DNA of 64,000 bases from an uncultured Eubacteriales bacterium. Its GTDB lineage: Bacteria; Bacillota; Clostridia; Oscillospirales; Acutalibacteraceae. This document shows positions 33,063 to 41,303 of the stretch, piece after piece. The position numbers and the translations under genes were made by a program. Each line of letters starts with the position of its first letter. The first letter of the stretch is position 1. The stretch spans positions 21,004 to 85,003 of the forward strand of contig OMWP01000010.1 of the NCBI GenBank assembly GCA_900314795.1. Reading direction: 5' to 3'. Under the pieces are notes generated by a model. It was given only the letters and a program-made list of their open reading frames with translations. It did no database searches and was not told the origin of the DNA.

Positions 33063-33500
33063 TTAGCTCTTAGTTATACTGACGATCAGCTTGACGCCCT
33101 CGATCGCGGTGACGGTGACATCCTCGCCCTCTTTGATCGGCTGACCGTCCGCACTGCGTGCCGTCCACTTCTCGTTATCGACCTTGACCAGTCCCTTGGC
33201 ACGGGCGTTGTCGATATCCTGCAGGACGATGCCGTGCTTGCCGATATAGCGGTCGGCGTTGGTGGCCTCCGGGCGTTTTTGCTTCATCCGTTTGACGATC
33301 GGTCGGGTCACCGCGAGAGCGATCGCCGTCACGACGACGAACACGATCAACTGTATCGTTAGTTTATCCGTGAACAGCGAGGTGATACATGCCGCCACGC
33401 CGCCGATCGCGAACCATAACGATACCAGCTGGACGGTACACGCCTCCAGCACGCCCATCACGATCGCGATCACCAGCCATATGATTGTCATTGTACTCAT
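33063..33500 (-). CDS. NfeD family membrane protein
   Basis: 145-aa NfeD short form: three to four hydrophobic segments in residues 1-70 (LVIAIVMGVLEACTVQLVSLWFAIG in part) and a C-terminal OB-fold (IGKHGIVLQDID...GLVKVDNEKWTARSADGQPI). It pairs with SPFH proteins in membrane microdomains. No ClpP-like protease domain. ATG preceded by GGAGGTAGACT. The SPFH gene follows on the same strand. Confidence 0.9.
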   Translation of the reverse strand: MSTMTIIWLVIAIVMGVLEACTVQLVSLWFAIGGVAACITSLFTDKLTIQLIVFVVVTAIALAVTRPIVKRMKQKRPEATNADRYIGKHGIVLQDIDNARAKGLVKVDNEKWTARSADGQPIKEGEDVTVTAIEGVKLIVSITKS

Positions 33501-33618
33501 AGTCTACCTCCAATAGAAGAATCCGAACGGGGGTCAGCACAGGAACCGACGCCTGCGATGGATCGGGATAAAGAGCGGAATCGGGATAGTACGCCCGCGG
33601 CGAAAGGGTCGAAACAAA

Positions 33619-33930
33619 TTAAACATCATGATCCTTGAATAACGCCTCCTTATTCTCCTCTGCCTTTTCAACAGGGGCATTCTGTCTGTCGGCACGTTTC
33701 GCGACGAAGAACGAGATCATCAGCCCGATGAATACGGGGATGAAGATGACCATCATCAGTCGGTTGCCCGTAAAGATCGAGATCATCATCAGCACGAAGG
33801 TGATCACACTCAGCACCGCGCTGACGGTTGTAAAAGTGGATTTCTTCTGTGACCCGAACACGTCCTTGATCTGGTTGGCGTTGGCTGCTACGGGTCTGTT
33901 CTTCATAAAATCGGTTTGATTGTTTTCCAT
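33619..33930 (-). CDS. Small membrane protein with two helices, unknown
   Basis: 103-aa protein: polar N-terminus with NRPVAANANQIKDVFGSQKK, two transmembrane helices (about 37-55 and 59-77) and an acidic-basic tail (KAEENKEALFKDHDV). ATG 33930 lies 5 bases after the stop of the DUF1836 gene and uses AGGTGAGG, so the two are coupled. No family recognised. A role with the DUF1836 regulator is inferred from position. Confidence 0.7.
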   Translation of the reverse strand: MENNQTDFMKNRPVAANANQIKDVFGSQKKSTFTTVSAVLSVITFVLMMISIFTGNRLMMVIFIPVFIGLMISFFVAKRADRQNAPVEKAEENKEALFKDHDV

Positions 33931-33935
33931 GATCC

Positions 33936-34484
33936 TCACCTTGATTGCGGCAAATCACCGATCTGCTGTGCGTACAACGCATCTGCGGATCGCTTATATT
34001 GATTTGCCATATATGTGGTTGCCATCACTGTCAACGCCGTAGTCAGCTTTGCGGAATCAGTGGTCTTGACGCTGTTATCGAGGAACACCGCGACTCTCTG
34101 CCCTATTTGATCGGGCGGGGTAAGCTTTTCAGATAGCTCCTGCGCGATATCACAGAACAGGTCATACAACGCCTCTTCCGTAATGATATCATCGCTCTCA
34201 TCATCGGCGTCGCCGTTGACATAGCGGAGCAGTTCACCGACGCGATCGATCTGCATACTCTCTCTAAGCTGAGCGATCAGCAGGATGCGCGCCAAGTGGC
34301 GTTCACGATACTTCTTCCCCACCGGATGCGGTACATAACCGCGCTTGATCCAGTTCTGGATCGTTGACGGCTCCAGCGCGCTCAATGTGCAGACCTGGCT
34401 GAGTGTCAGTCCGTCTGTCGCACGGATCAGCGGCAGGTATTCCGCAATTCTGCACGGTTGTCGGTCATTTGGATTATCTATCAT
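33936..34484 (-). CDS. DUF1836 family, MerR-like helix-turn-helix regulator
   Basis: 182-aa protein with a MerR-like N-terminal helix-turn-helix (GLTLSQVCTLSALEPSTIQNWIKRGYVPHP, in two parts, residues 24-53) followed by KKYRERHLARILLIAQLRESMQIDRVGELLRYVNG, the DUF1836 pattern. The ATG at 34484 has GGAGG seven bases upstream. Its promoter is full consensus and holds an inverted repeat in the spacer, a plausible autoregulatory operator. It is co-transcribed with the small membrane protein. Effector unknown. Confidence 0.8.
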   Translation of the reverse strand: MIDNPNDRQPCRIAEYLPLIRATDGLTLSQVCTLSALEPSTIQNWIKRGYVPHPVGKKYRERHLARILLIAQLRESMQIDRVGELLRYVNGDADDESDDIITEEALYDLFCDIAQELSEKLTPPDQIGQRVAVFLDNSVKTTDSAKLTTALTVMATTYMANQYKRSADALYAQQIGDLPQSR

Positions 34485-34512
34485 CACGCGACCTCCTTAT
34501 TGGGTTTGTTTG

Positions 34513-34541
34513 ATTATATCACAGGTTCATGTGACTGTCAA
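34513..34541 (-). promoter_or_regulatory. Consensus promoter with operator-like palindrome for DUF1836 gene
   Basis: Minus strand TTGACA, 17-bp spacer, TATAAT. Spacer contains TCACA, 6 bases, TGTGA, a perfect inverted repeat. Confidence 0.8.
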
Positions 34542-34582
34542 TAGTTTTCATAAGATTATTTTAGGAAATTTTTGGTTGTATT

Positions 34583-34724
34583 TGTTGAGATTGCCACACC
34601 GCCTGACGGCGATTCGCAATGACATTTGATTGAGGTTGAGAGCAACACAGCTTTTAGCAACCCTCAGTCTGCTTCGCAGACAGCTCCCTTAGGAAAGGGA
34701 GCCTTTTGACCCCTCGCAATGACA
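34583..34724. repeat. RptA copy followed by an RptC half element
   Basis: RptA at 34583-34624 (TTGAGATTGCCACACCGCC...TTCGCAATGACA), then CAACCCTCAGTCTGCTTCGC and AGCTCCCTTAGGAAAGGGAG (34651-34702), then another RptA right arm CCTCGCAATGACAAT. The gap 34725-34841 holds only RptE-like words; no gene seen. Confidence 0.6.
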
Positions 34725-34841
34725 ATTTTGAATCAACTGCCCCATCGCAAACACGAAAGCGTCCGCCGAACACTTAACCCTCGCACAAATCTGACGGCGC
34801 ATTTGACTCTTCAAAACCAATCACTGACCACTGAACACTAA

Positions 34842-34873
34842 TAAAAGAAAAGCCCGCCAATCATGACGGGCAT
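34842..34873 (-). terminator. Terminator of the lipoprotein gene
   Basis: Minus strand GCCCGTCA/TTGGCGGGC hairpin followed by TTTTCTTTTA, seven bases after the stop. Confidence 0.75.
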
Positions 34874-34880
34874 TGTACGT

Positions 34881-35384
34881 TTATTCAAAAGTTCTCTCGG
34901 TGATGACAGCGTTATCGCCGTTGCGGTAGACGACCTTTACCTTGGGATTCTCAACATCAACATAGGTTTTAAGCGTGCCGGCAACAGAGGTAAAGGTGGA
35001 ACCCTTTTCCTCCAGCGCCTTATCCAGTCCGGATTTGAGCTCGGCAACATCGTTCTCATCATAAGTCTTTGTAAAGCTGTAATCATAGACCAGCGTATCA
35101 TCGCCTTCCGCATAGACCGACATTTGCATATCATCGGTCTTGTTGGATTCGATGGTGGAGTTAATCTGCGACTGCACCTCGGGTGTATCCAGGTATTCTT
35201 TAACGGTCGCGTATGTCTTACCGGATGTCTTGGCGTCGGCTTCAGCAGCCCGGGTCGCTTCAAGGGGCGTTGCGGCGGATGACGCTGAATCGGAAGTGGC
35301 GCCGGGATCATTCTGCTTCTTTGAGCACGCCGCCAAACCGACGCAGAAGAGCGCGATCAGCAATACACAAACAATTCTTTTCAT
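34881..35384 (-). CDS. Secreted lipoprotein, DUF4854-like
   Basis: 167-aa exported lipoprotein. Signal peptide MKRIVCVLLIALFCVGLAAC with a lipobox LAAC (Cys20), then a Ser/Thr/Ala linker (21-55), and a soluble domain VKEYLDTPEVQSQINSTIES...DVAELKSGLDKALEEKGSTF...VKVVYRNGDNAVI. The YLDTPEVQSQIN and VVYRNGDG-like ending suggest the DUF4854 family, which is common in gut Firmicutes; function unknown. It is a single-gene unit with its own promoter and terminator. Confidence 0.8.
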   Translation of the reverse strand: MKRIVCVLLIALFCVGLAACSKKQNDPGATSDSASSAATPLEATRAAEADAKTSGKTYATVKEYLDTPEVQSQINSTIESNKTDDMQMSVYAEGDDTLVYDYSFTKTYDENDVAELKSGLDKALEEKGSTFTSVAGTLKTYVDVENPKVKVVYRNGDNAVITERTFE

Positions 35385-35420
35385 GGGTAGCCTCCATTTA
35401 TTTCATTGTTTTACGTCCAT

Positions 35421-35449
35421 AGTCTAACACAAACGATCTGTTTATGCAA
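35421..35449 (-). promoter_or_regulatory. Promoter of the lipoprotein gene
   Basis: Minus strand TTGCAT, 17-bp spacer, TAGACT. Confidence 0.5.
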
Positions 35450-35468
35450 GCTCTTGACCGAAATAACC

Positions 35469-36359
35469 CTATTGATAATCAAATCCGCTGTTCTCCCCTA
35501 TCGGCTGATCCAGCAGCTCGGGGTGAGCGCAGATATAATGGATCAGTTTCAGACTGCGGGCAAAGTAGAAGCCGTCGCCGATCCGCTCATCGAGCGTCGC
35601 GCCGATATCGCAAACCTTGCGGATCTCTTTTGAGCCGTCGGGCATGAGGCGTTCTTCGTCATGGATCGTACCGATGGTGACCATGATGCTGTTGGTGCCG
35701 TAGTTGTTGAGATGATGATAGACGGCGGGGCACTTGATCGATCCGAGGTTAGAGAGCAGGACGGTCGCATAGTGCGGATCGCCCTCGGTCAGCGCCGCGG
35801 GATTCTTGCCCCAGAAATCGAGCCATCGCACGAGCTTGCAGATCAGCATGACGATCGGACGAGGGAATGCCGCTACCTTGTCGAGCAGTTCATCAACGCC
35901 CGCTTTTTTATTGCCGCGTGAACGAACCTTTTTGACCTTGTTGACGACCATCTGACTGACGTTGTCAACGGTGTCGGTATCCTTGGGGACAAAGAACAGG
36001 AGCGCTTCCTCCGCATGATCCTCAAATGCCAGCTTCGCGACAAATGCCACGCTGATATCAAAGCGCTCATACATGCGCCGTCCCTGCACAAAGCGGTTCA
36101 TCAGGGGGCGTTCTCTGACCATCTTGGCAACCGCCGCGATCACACAGTGGAAGAAGGTGGTTTTCAGATCGGGGTGCTCGAGGTTCTTTTGCTCGACGAA
36201 CTTTACCATTTCGGTGACGTCGATCGTATCGTGCAGATACACCTCGCTGTCGGTGCGCTTCGGCCACAGGCTCGCGATGATCGTCTGCATACCGGTCGCC
36301 TTAACGCGTCTGCCGTCGCGGCGATCGCCCCATTTTCTCTTATATTTTGTCCTTGCCAT
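35469..36359 (-). CDS. E2-like (CAT fold) acyltransferase without lipoyl domain, catalytic His replaced
   Basis: 296-aa protein with the fold of the 2-oxoacid dehydrogenase E2 catalytic domain and no lipoyl or peripheral-subunit-binding domain. It starts KRKWGDRRDGRRVKATGMQT and has SNLGSIKCPAVYHHLNNYGTN-like and TIGTIHDEE strands. The E2 active motif DHRxxDG reads DERIGDG (about 257-263), so the catalytic histidine is Glu while the Asp-Gly remain. Either it uses different chemistry or it is a non-catalytic binder. It is 25 bases after the MBL gene and, with the ligase before that, forms a three-gene set on one strand. Confidence 0.75.
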   Translation of the reverse strand: MARTKYKRKWGDRRDGRRVKATGMQTIIASLWPKRTDSEVYLHDTIDVTEMVKFVEQKNLEHPDLKTTFFHCVIAAVAKMVRERPLMNRFVQGRRMYERFDISVAFVAKLAFEDHAEEALLFFVPKDTDTVDNVSQMVVNKVKKVRSRGNKKAGVDELLDKVAAFPRPIVMLICKLVRWLDFWGKNPAALTEGDPHYATVLLSNLGSIKCPAVYHHLNNYGTNSIMVTIGTIHDEERLMPDGSKEIRKVCDIGATLDERIGDGFYFARSLKLIHYICAHPELLDQPIGENSGFDYQ

Positions 36360-36384
36360 AATTTGCTTCCTCTTTTAAACTATC

Positions 36385-37164
36385 TTATATCTCATAAGTC
36401 TTTCCGCGCTTCAACGCCGCGGCGGGGATGCCGTGACGCAGCAGCCTTGCGGTAAAGTTCACCGTATCGACATGGGACGACATCGGCGGGAAGGTGTTGT
36501 CATAATGATCGAGATAGACCCTCTTCGGTTGGAGCCTGTTGATGATCGGCACCACCGTGCGGGCGGGGTTGGAAGTCCCCTGGAACGGCAGGATCAACAC
36601 ATCGGCGCCGGTCGGATACACGGTATCGAGATCGAGCCCCATACTGCCCAAAAGCTGGATGCGCTTGCCCTCGGCTTCGATCTCATAAAAGAGCGTCTCA
36701 CCGTTCTCCGCGTAAATGCGGTTGAGCTTAACCAGCTCCATCAGCCGCTTGAGATGGAAAAAGGAATCCGGCTTGAGCAGGGTTTTCAGTATGATGCCAA
36801 GATCGAAACGACAGTGTTTGCCCTGAAAAACGCGGATGGTAAAGCTGCCGAGCCTAAAGGTCGCGCCGGGGATGATCACACGGAGCTGTTCGCGTTCCAT
36901 GCTGCGCTTCATCAGGGTTTTACAGGGCGCACTCGTGGCGTAGATCAGCGTATCGGAATCCTTGTACAATCGCGGGATATCAATGATATGATCAAAATGG
37001 CCGTGGGTCACCAAAACGGAATCCGCGGTACGGTATTTGATGGCGTGCAGTTTTCTGCGGCAGGTGGTCTCATGCAGCGGGATGGTCAAAAAGGGATCGA
37101 AAGCGATCCGATAACCGTCGGACTCGAGCAGGATCGATGCGGTTCCGTGCCAACTCAGTTTCAT
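36385..37164 (-). CDS. MBL-fold metal-dependent hydrolase
   Basis: 259-aa metallo-beta-lactamase-fold protein. The zinc motif THGHFDHI (about 53-60) fits HxHxDH; other ligands are less clear (GLDLDTVYPTGADVL near 178, LDHYDNTFPP near 220 as in the UlaG/L-ascorbate-lactonase-like group). ATG overlaps the stop of the ligase gene by four bases, so they are coupled. A thioesterase or phosphodiesterase role next to an acyl-CoA synthetase is possible but only inferred. Confidence 0.8.
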   Translation of the reverse strand: MKLSWHGTASILLESDGYRIAFDPFLTIPLHETTCRRKLHAIKYRTADSVLVTHGHFDHIIDIPRLYKDSDTLIYATSAPCKTLMKRSMEREQLRVIIPGATFRLGSFTIRVFQGKHCRFDLGIILKTLLKPDSFFHLKRLMELVKLNRIYAENGETLFYEIEAEGKRIQLLGSMGLDLDTVYPTGADVLILPFQGTSNPARTVVPIINRLQPKRVYLDHYDNTFPPMSSHVDTVNFTARLLRHGIPAAALKRGKTYEI

Positions 37165-38846
37165 GATTTTTCCTCCTCTTCGGCGTTTGCCTCTTCTTCC
37201 AGTTTTCGATAGGCGACCTTGCCGACCAGCGTTTTGGGCAGTTCATCGCGGAAGATGATCTCCTTGGGCAATGCATACTTGGCAACATGCAGTGCGAGTT
37301 CATCCATAATCTTCTGCTTTAACTGCTCTGTCGGCTCGACGCCGTCATGCAATACGATATAGGCGCGTACCCTTTGGATACGGCGGGGATCCCTGACGCC
37401 GATGACACAGCTGTACGCCACCTCGTCCATGCCGTCGATGACGTTCTCGATCTGACCGGGATAGACGTTGTAACCGTTGGTGATGATCATGCGCTTGATA
37501 CGCTGTTTGAAATAGACATAGCCGTCCTCGTCCATGGAACCGAGGTCACCCGTATAGAGCCAGATGTTGCCGTCGGCGAGCGTTCGCAATGTCTTTGCGG
37601 TCTCTTCGGGATTCTTCAAATACCCCTTCATCAGGGTGGGGCCGCGCAGGATGATCTCGCCCTCTTCCCCATACGGCAGTACGTCATCGGTGCCGGGGCG
37701 GACAATCTGATAGACCATATCGGGGAACGGCAGTCCGATGCTGTTCTCACGATATTCATTCGTCGGGGTCAGACAGCTTGCGGTGACACATTCGGTCAAG
37801 CCGTAGCCCTCGCGCACCTGGATAGGGGCGTTGTGCTCATGGAGGAAGGTATCGATCTTGCGCTTGAGCTCAACGGAAAGGGAATCACCGCCGCAGAACA
37901 TCCCGAGCAGATAAGACAGGTCTTTGCCCTCCAACTCAGGCAGATGTAACAGTGCTTCAAATATCGTGGGGACGCCCGCGATGAAATTGGGCCTTTTCTG
38001 TAATAACGCCTTGGCGTAGGTATGTTTATTGAAGGTCGGCATCAGCATGCACAGTGCGCCGAAGACCAGACCGACATGGATGTTGATGCCCAACCCAAAG
38101 CCGTGGAACATCGGCATACAGCTGAGCAGCCTCATGCCGCGTTTCGCATCAAAATTCAGCGCCTCAAAGCCCTGCATGGCGAGCGCGTTGAAGTTGAAGT
38201 CGGTCAGACAGATACCCTTGGGAAATCCCGAGGTGCCGCCGCTGTAGAGAATGACCGAGGTGCGATCTTCTTCAAACGGTTCGATCCCGACGGAATCGAC
38301 TGTATCAGCGCCCTTCAGGAAATCCTTATATAACATGCCGTAATCGATGTTCGGATACTTCAGATAATCCTTGCCCTTTTTGATAAAGTAGGCGACCGAC
38401 AGGAAGAAGGGCAGTTCCTCCTGCATACGGCAGACGATCTCCTTCACGGGGTGATCGGCGTTTTCAATCGCGTTCTGCACCGTCTCACAGAACAGATCGA
38501 CCGTGACGATCGCTTTGCTCTCGCTGAGGTTCAGATAATAGGTGATCTCATTCTGCGCGGACTGGGGATGGATCATGTTGGCGATCGCGCCGATGCGGTT
38601 CAAGGCATAAAAGCACTCCACTGTCTGCGGGATATTCGGCAGGCACAACGTCACCGCGTCGCCCTTTTGGATCCCCAGTGCCTTGAACGCCTTGGCGCAG
38701 CGCTCGATCCGCCGGATCAGCTCGCCGTAGGATATCAGCTTACCGTAGAACTCCAGGGCGTTATCCTTCGGATTGATATTCGCGCAATTCTCCACCATCT
38801 GATACATCGTCAAGCGGGGATAATCGATCATATAGTTTTCGTTCAT
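37161..38846 (-). CDS. Long-chain acyl-CoA synthetase-like AMP-forming ligase
   Basis: 561-aa ANL enzyme with motifs in order: LYSGGTSGFPKGICLTD (about 205), MPMFHGFG (about 248), GYGLTE (about 349), LYTGDLGSMDEDGY (about 439), KRMIITNGYNVYPGQIE (about 460) and the C-terminal lysine in LVGKVAYRK (about 545). It would activate a fatty or other carboxylic acid with ATP, passing it to CoA or another thiol. First gene of a three-gene set with the MBL protein (ATGA overlap) and the E2-like acyltransferase. GAGG ribosome site seven bases before ATG. Divergent from pncB. Confidence 0.88.
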   Translation of the reverse strand: MNENYMIDYPRLTMYQMVENCANINPKDNALEFYGKLISYGELIRRIERCAKAFKALGIQKGDAVTLCLPNIPQTVECFYALNRIGAIANMIHPQSAQNEITYYLNLSESKAIVTVDLFCETVQNAIENADHPVKEIVCRMQEELPFFLSVAYFIKKGKDYLKYPNIDYGMLYKDFLKGADTVDSVGIEPFEEDRTSVILYSGGTSGFPKGICLTDFNFNALAMQGFEALNFDAKRGMRLLSCMPMFHGFGLGINIHVGLVFGALCMLMPTFNKHTYAKALLQKRPNFIAGVPTIFEALLHLPELEGKDLSYLLGMFCGGDSLSVELKRKIDTFLHEHNAPIQVREGYGLTECVTASCLTPTNEYRENSIGLPFPDMVYQIVRPGTDDVLPYGEEGEIILRGPTLMKGYLKNPEETAKTLRTLADGNIWLYTGDLGSMDEDGYVYFKQRIKRMIITNGYNVYPGQIENVIDGMDEVAYSCVIGVRDPRRIQRVRAYIVLHDGVEPTEQLKQKIMDELALHVAKYALPKEIIFRDELPKTLVGKVAYRKLEEEANAEEEEKS

Positions 38847-39025
38847 GTATTTGCCTCGTTAATATTTGCAATATTAAATATATGATAAACAAAATTGCAA
38901 ATAATGTCAATCAATTCGAGGGAATCCGATACCGAAAACGCCCTTTGCTTGACTTATCAAACAGAAAGTATTATGATGTATACGCCGAGCCATTCAATCT
39001 ACTTCGGCACGAAAGGAATCCTAAC

Positions 39026-40222
39026 ATGAAACTCGATCCGATAGTCATATCGTTACTGGACACCGATCTGTATAAATTCAATATGGATCAGGTTATTTTC
39101 CATAAGCACACTGATCTGTGCGGTAAATACTACTTTAAATGCCGCAATAAGGACGTGAGATTCACACAGGAGATGCTCGACGAGATCAACTCCCAGATCG
39201 ACCATCTGTGCACCCTGCGATTCAGAAAGGATGAGCTGGATTATCTGCGCTCCATCCGCTTCATCAAAAACGACTATGTGGAGTTCCTGAGACTGTGGCG
39301 ACCGATCCGCGAATATGTCACCACCGAGCTGAGCAAGGACGGCGAGCTGTCGATCATCGTAGACGGCCCCCTGTTCTCGGCGATGCAGTTCGAGATCCAC
39401 CTCTTAGAGATCGTCAACGAGGTCTACTTCCGCATGTCATACGATTATGACACCCTCTTGAAATCCGCCGAGGAAAAGCTCAACGCGAAGATCGAGGCGC
39501 TGAACAACGGCACCTACACCTTCAAGTTTGCCGAATTCGGCTGCCGCAGACGACTCTCGCGCGAGTGGGAGGACGTCGTGGTGCGCCGACTGTCCACCGA
39601 AACCGACAAATGTATCGGCACCTCCAACGTCTACCTCGCGATGAAATACAACCTCACCCCCATCGGCACCTATGCGCATGAGTTCGTGCAGATGTACCAG
39701 GGCATCGACCGCTATCCCCTCGCCTACACCAACCATTACGCCATGCGCGACTGGTATGACGAATACGACGGCGACAACGGTACCGCCCTGACCGATACCA
39801 TCACCACCGACCTGTTTCTGATGGACTTCAACCGCTCCATGGTCAACAACTACAACGGTGTGCGGCACGATTCGGGCGATCCGTATGAATGGGGCGAGAA
39901 GATCATCAAGCACTACGAGAGCTACGGCGTTGATCCCCGGACAAAGCTGCTGCTGTTCTCCGACGGTCTGGATTTTGACCGCGCGCAAAAGCTCTTTGAC
40001 TACTTCAAGGACAGAGCCAAGGTCAGCTTCGGCATCGGCACCTTCTGCTCTAACGATACCTGTGCCGAGCCGCTGAACATCGTCATCAAGCTCCAATACG
40101 TCAACGGCAAGCCAGTCGCAAAGCTCAGTGATAACCCCGAGAAGAGCATGTGCCACGACGCGGATTACCTCAAATACCTCAAGCGCTCCGTCGCCTTCCG
40201 TCTGAAAAGAGAAACTTTATGA
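39026..40222 (+). CDS. pncB: Nicotinate phosphoribosyltransferase
   Basis: Converts nicotinate and PRPP to nicotinate mononucleotide in NAD salvage. The 398-aa size and LLDTDLYKFNMDQVIFHKH start match the shorter, E. coli-like PncB form rather than the roughly 480-aa form common in Firmicutes. Also seen: EFGCRRRLS (about 165), SNVYLAMKYNLTPIGTYAHEFVQMYQG (in part, about 210), GVRHDSGDPYEWG (about 279) and LLFSDGLDF (about 311). ATG 39026 has AAAGGAA seven bases upstream; a longer frame to 38882 lacks support. The TGA stop is the first bases of a tandem RptA array. Confidence 0.92.
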   Translation: MKLDPIVISLLDTDLYKFNMDQVIFHKHTDLCGKYYFKCRNKDVRFTQEMLDEINSQIDHLCTLRFRKDELDYLRSIRFIKNDYVEFLRLWRPIREYVTTELSKDGELSIIVDGPLFSAMQFEIHLLEIVNEVYFRMSYDYDTLLKSAEEKLNAKIEALNNGTYTFKFAEFGCRRRLSREWEDVVVRRLSTETDKCIGTSNVYLAMKYNLTPIGTYAHEFVQMYQGIDRYPLAYTNHYAMRDWYDEYDGDNGTALTDTITTDLFLMDFNRSMVNNYNGVRHDSGDPYEWGEKIIKHYESYGVDPRTKLLLFSDGLDFDRAQKLFDYFKDRAKVSFGIGTFCSNDTCAEPLNIVIKLQYVNGKPVAKLSDNPEKSMCHDADYLKYLKRSVAFRLKRETL

Positions 40223-40331
40223 TCGGTTGAGATTGCCACGGCATGAACGCCTCGCAATGACAATGATAATCGGTTGAGATTGCCACGGCATGAACGCCTC
40301 GCAATGACAATGATGATCGGTTGAGATTGCC
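40222..40331. repeat. Tandem RptA array, exact 47-bp period
   Basis: Two complete units and one partial, starting at 40222, 40269 and 40316, each ATCGGTTGAGATTGCC then ACGGCATGAACGCCTCGCAA and TGACAATGAT. The array starts within the pncB stop codon. Confidence 0.85.
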
Positions 40332-40376
40332 GTGGAAATGTTTTTCATTCCATGCATCGACGATCAAGCACAGATG

Positions 40377-40412
40377 AAAACCCCGCCTTTTTCGGCGGGG
40401 TTCGTTTTATTT
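40377..40412 (+). terminator. Terminator of pncB
   Basis: Stem AACCCCGCC/GGCGGGGTT, loop TTTTTC, then CGTTTTATTT. Confidence 0.8.
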
Positions 40413-40557
40413 CTCTCCGTTGTGCGAGATCAAACGCACAAAACGTCACGAAAGACATCAGGCAAGGATCAGCAAAACGATTCTCTTCATCGTGATTATC
40501 TCTCTTTTCTTGTTCGAAGAGTCAACACCACTATCATCACAGCAGGCAGGTAGAGAA

Positions 40558-40977
40558 TTACCGCTTTCTGAAAACATACTTCAAGCGGAAGATAACGCGT
40601 TTGATCGGCATAAAGTCACTGTATACATGTGCGTAGAGGCGCTTTTTGGGGCTGTAGACCGAGATGGTCTCACCGTCACGAATGATCTCGGTGAGCACAC
40701 CGATAATATGCCGATCGGTAATACCCGACTCCACTCCCACGCGATTGTCACCGCAGATCAGGTAATCATCCTTGCGCACCTTGATGATACGATGCAGGAC
40801 ATACTGACCGCTGTCGCGCTTATACAGCGGGATATCCAGCCGTTTTAACGGCAGCTCGGGTCGTTTGATGACCAGCAGATCGCGCGGTTGGATCAGCGGA
40901 TACATGCTGTCGCCGACGTTGGTATAGATCAGCTCGCCTTTTTCGGCAAGCACCTCTTCAAAACTGGATTTACTCAT
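40558..40977 (-). CDS. S24/S26 (SipW-like) peptidase
   Basis: 139-aa serine peptidase of the S24/S26 type. VGDSMYPLI holds the nucleophilic Ser (about residue 24), RDLLVIKRPE follows, and YVLHRIIKV (about 59) has the His seen in archaeal/SipW-type signal peptidases instead of Lys; YLICGDNRVG completes the pattern. There is no obvious membrane anchor. ATG 40977 overlaps the end of the PqqD-like gene by eight bases. Such PqqD-plus-peptidase pairs usually accompany RiPP (ribosomal peptide) clusters, but no radical SAM enzyme or precursor is visible here. Confidence 0.78.
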   Translation of the reverse strand: MSKSSFEEVLAEKGELIYTNVGDSMYPLIQPRDLLVIKRPELPLKRLDIPLYKRDSGQYVLHRIIKVRKDDYLICGDNRVGVESGITDRHIIGVLTEIIRDGETISVYSPKKRLYAHVYSDFMPIKRVIFRLKYVFRKR

Positions 40978-41230
40978 CGATGGCTCCGATCGCGCGCAGT
41001 CTTTTGATAACATCGGCGATATCCGCACGCATATCTTCCTCATCACCGTCGTATTTTTCTTTTAAAGAATCAAGAATCTTTTCTTCCGTTGTATCTTCCT
41101 TTAAGCAGCTCAATATCGTATCCACTGTTTTATTGCCCTGCACCAGACCGTGAAAGCTCGCTTCTGCGGTCGGCACTAAGAGGGTCTCATCTCCGATATT
41201 GTGTACGATAAATTCGTTTTTCAGTTTCAT
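40970..41230 (-). CDS. PqqD-like peptide chaperone
   Basis: 86-aa winged-helix-like PqqD family protein: FIVHNIGDETLLVPTAEASF (residues 7-26), VQGNKTVDTILSCLKEDTTEEKILDSLKEKYD and DIADVIKRLRAIGAI. In RiPP pathways the family binds leader peptides (RRE). Overlaps the S24/S26 peptidase gene, forming a two-gene unit; likely acts with it. The 73-base gap to the next gene and the upstream region hold no candidate precursor peptide with a ribosome site. Confidence 0.8.
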   Translation of the reverse strand: MKLKNEFIVHNIGDETLLVPTAEASFHGLVQGNKTVDTILSCLKEDTTEEKILDSLKEKYDGDEEDMRADIADVIKRLRAIGAIDE

Positions 41231-41303
41231 GATGTCACTTCCCGTTGGTAATTGCTATTATCATACATGATAATCGATCAAGATACAAGACTATTTTAAA
41301 AAT

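Noticed and set aside
40222-40331. Possible CRISPR array (47-bp period)
   Set aside because: The whole unit repeats with no unique spacers, and it belongs to the RptA family found across the window.
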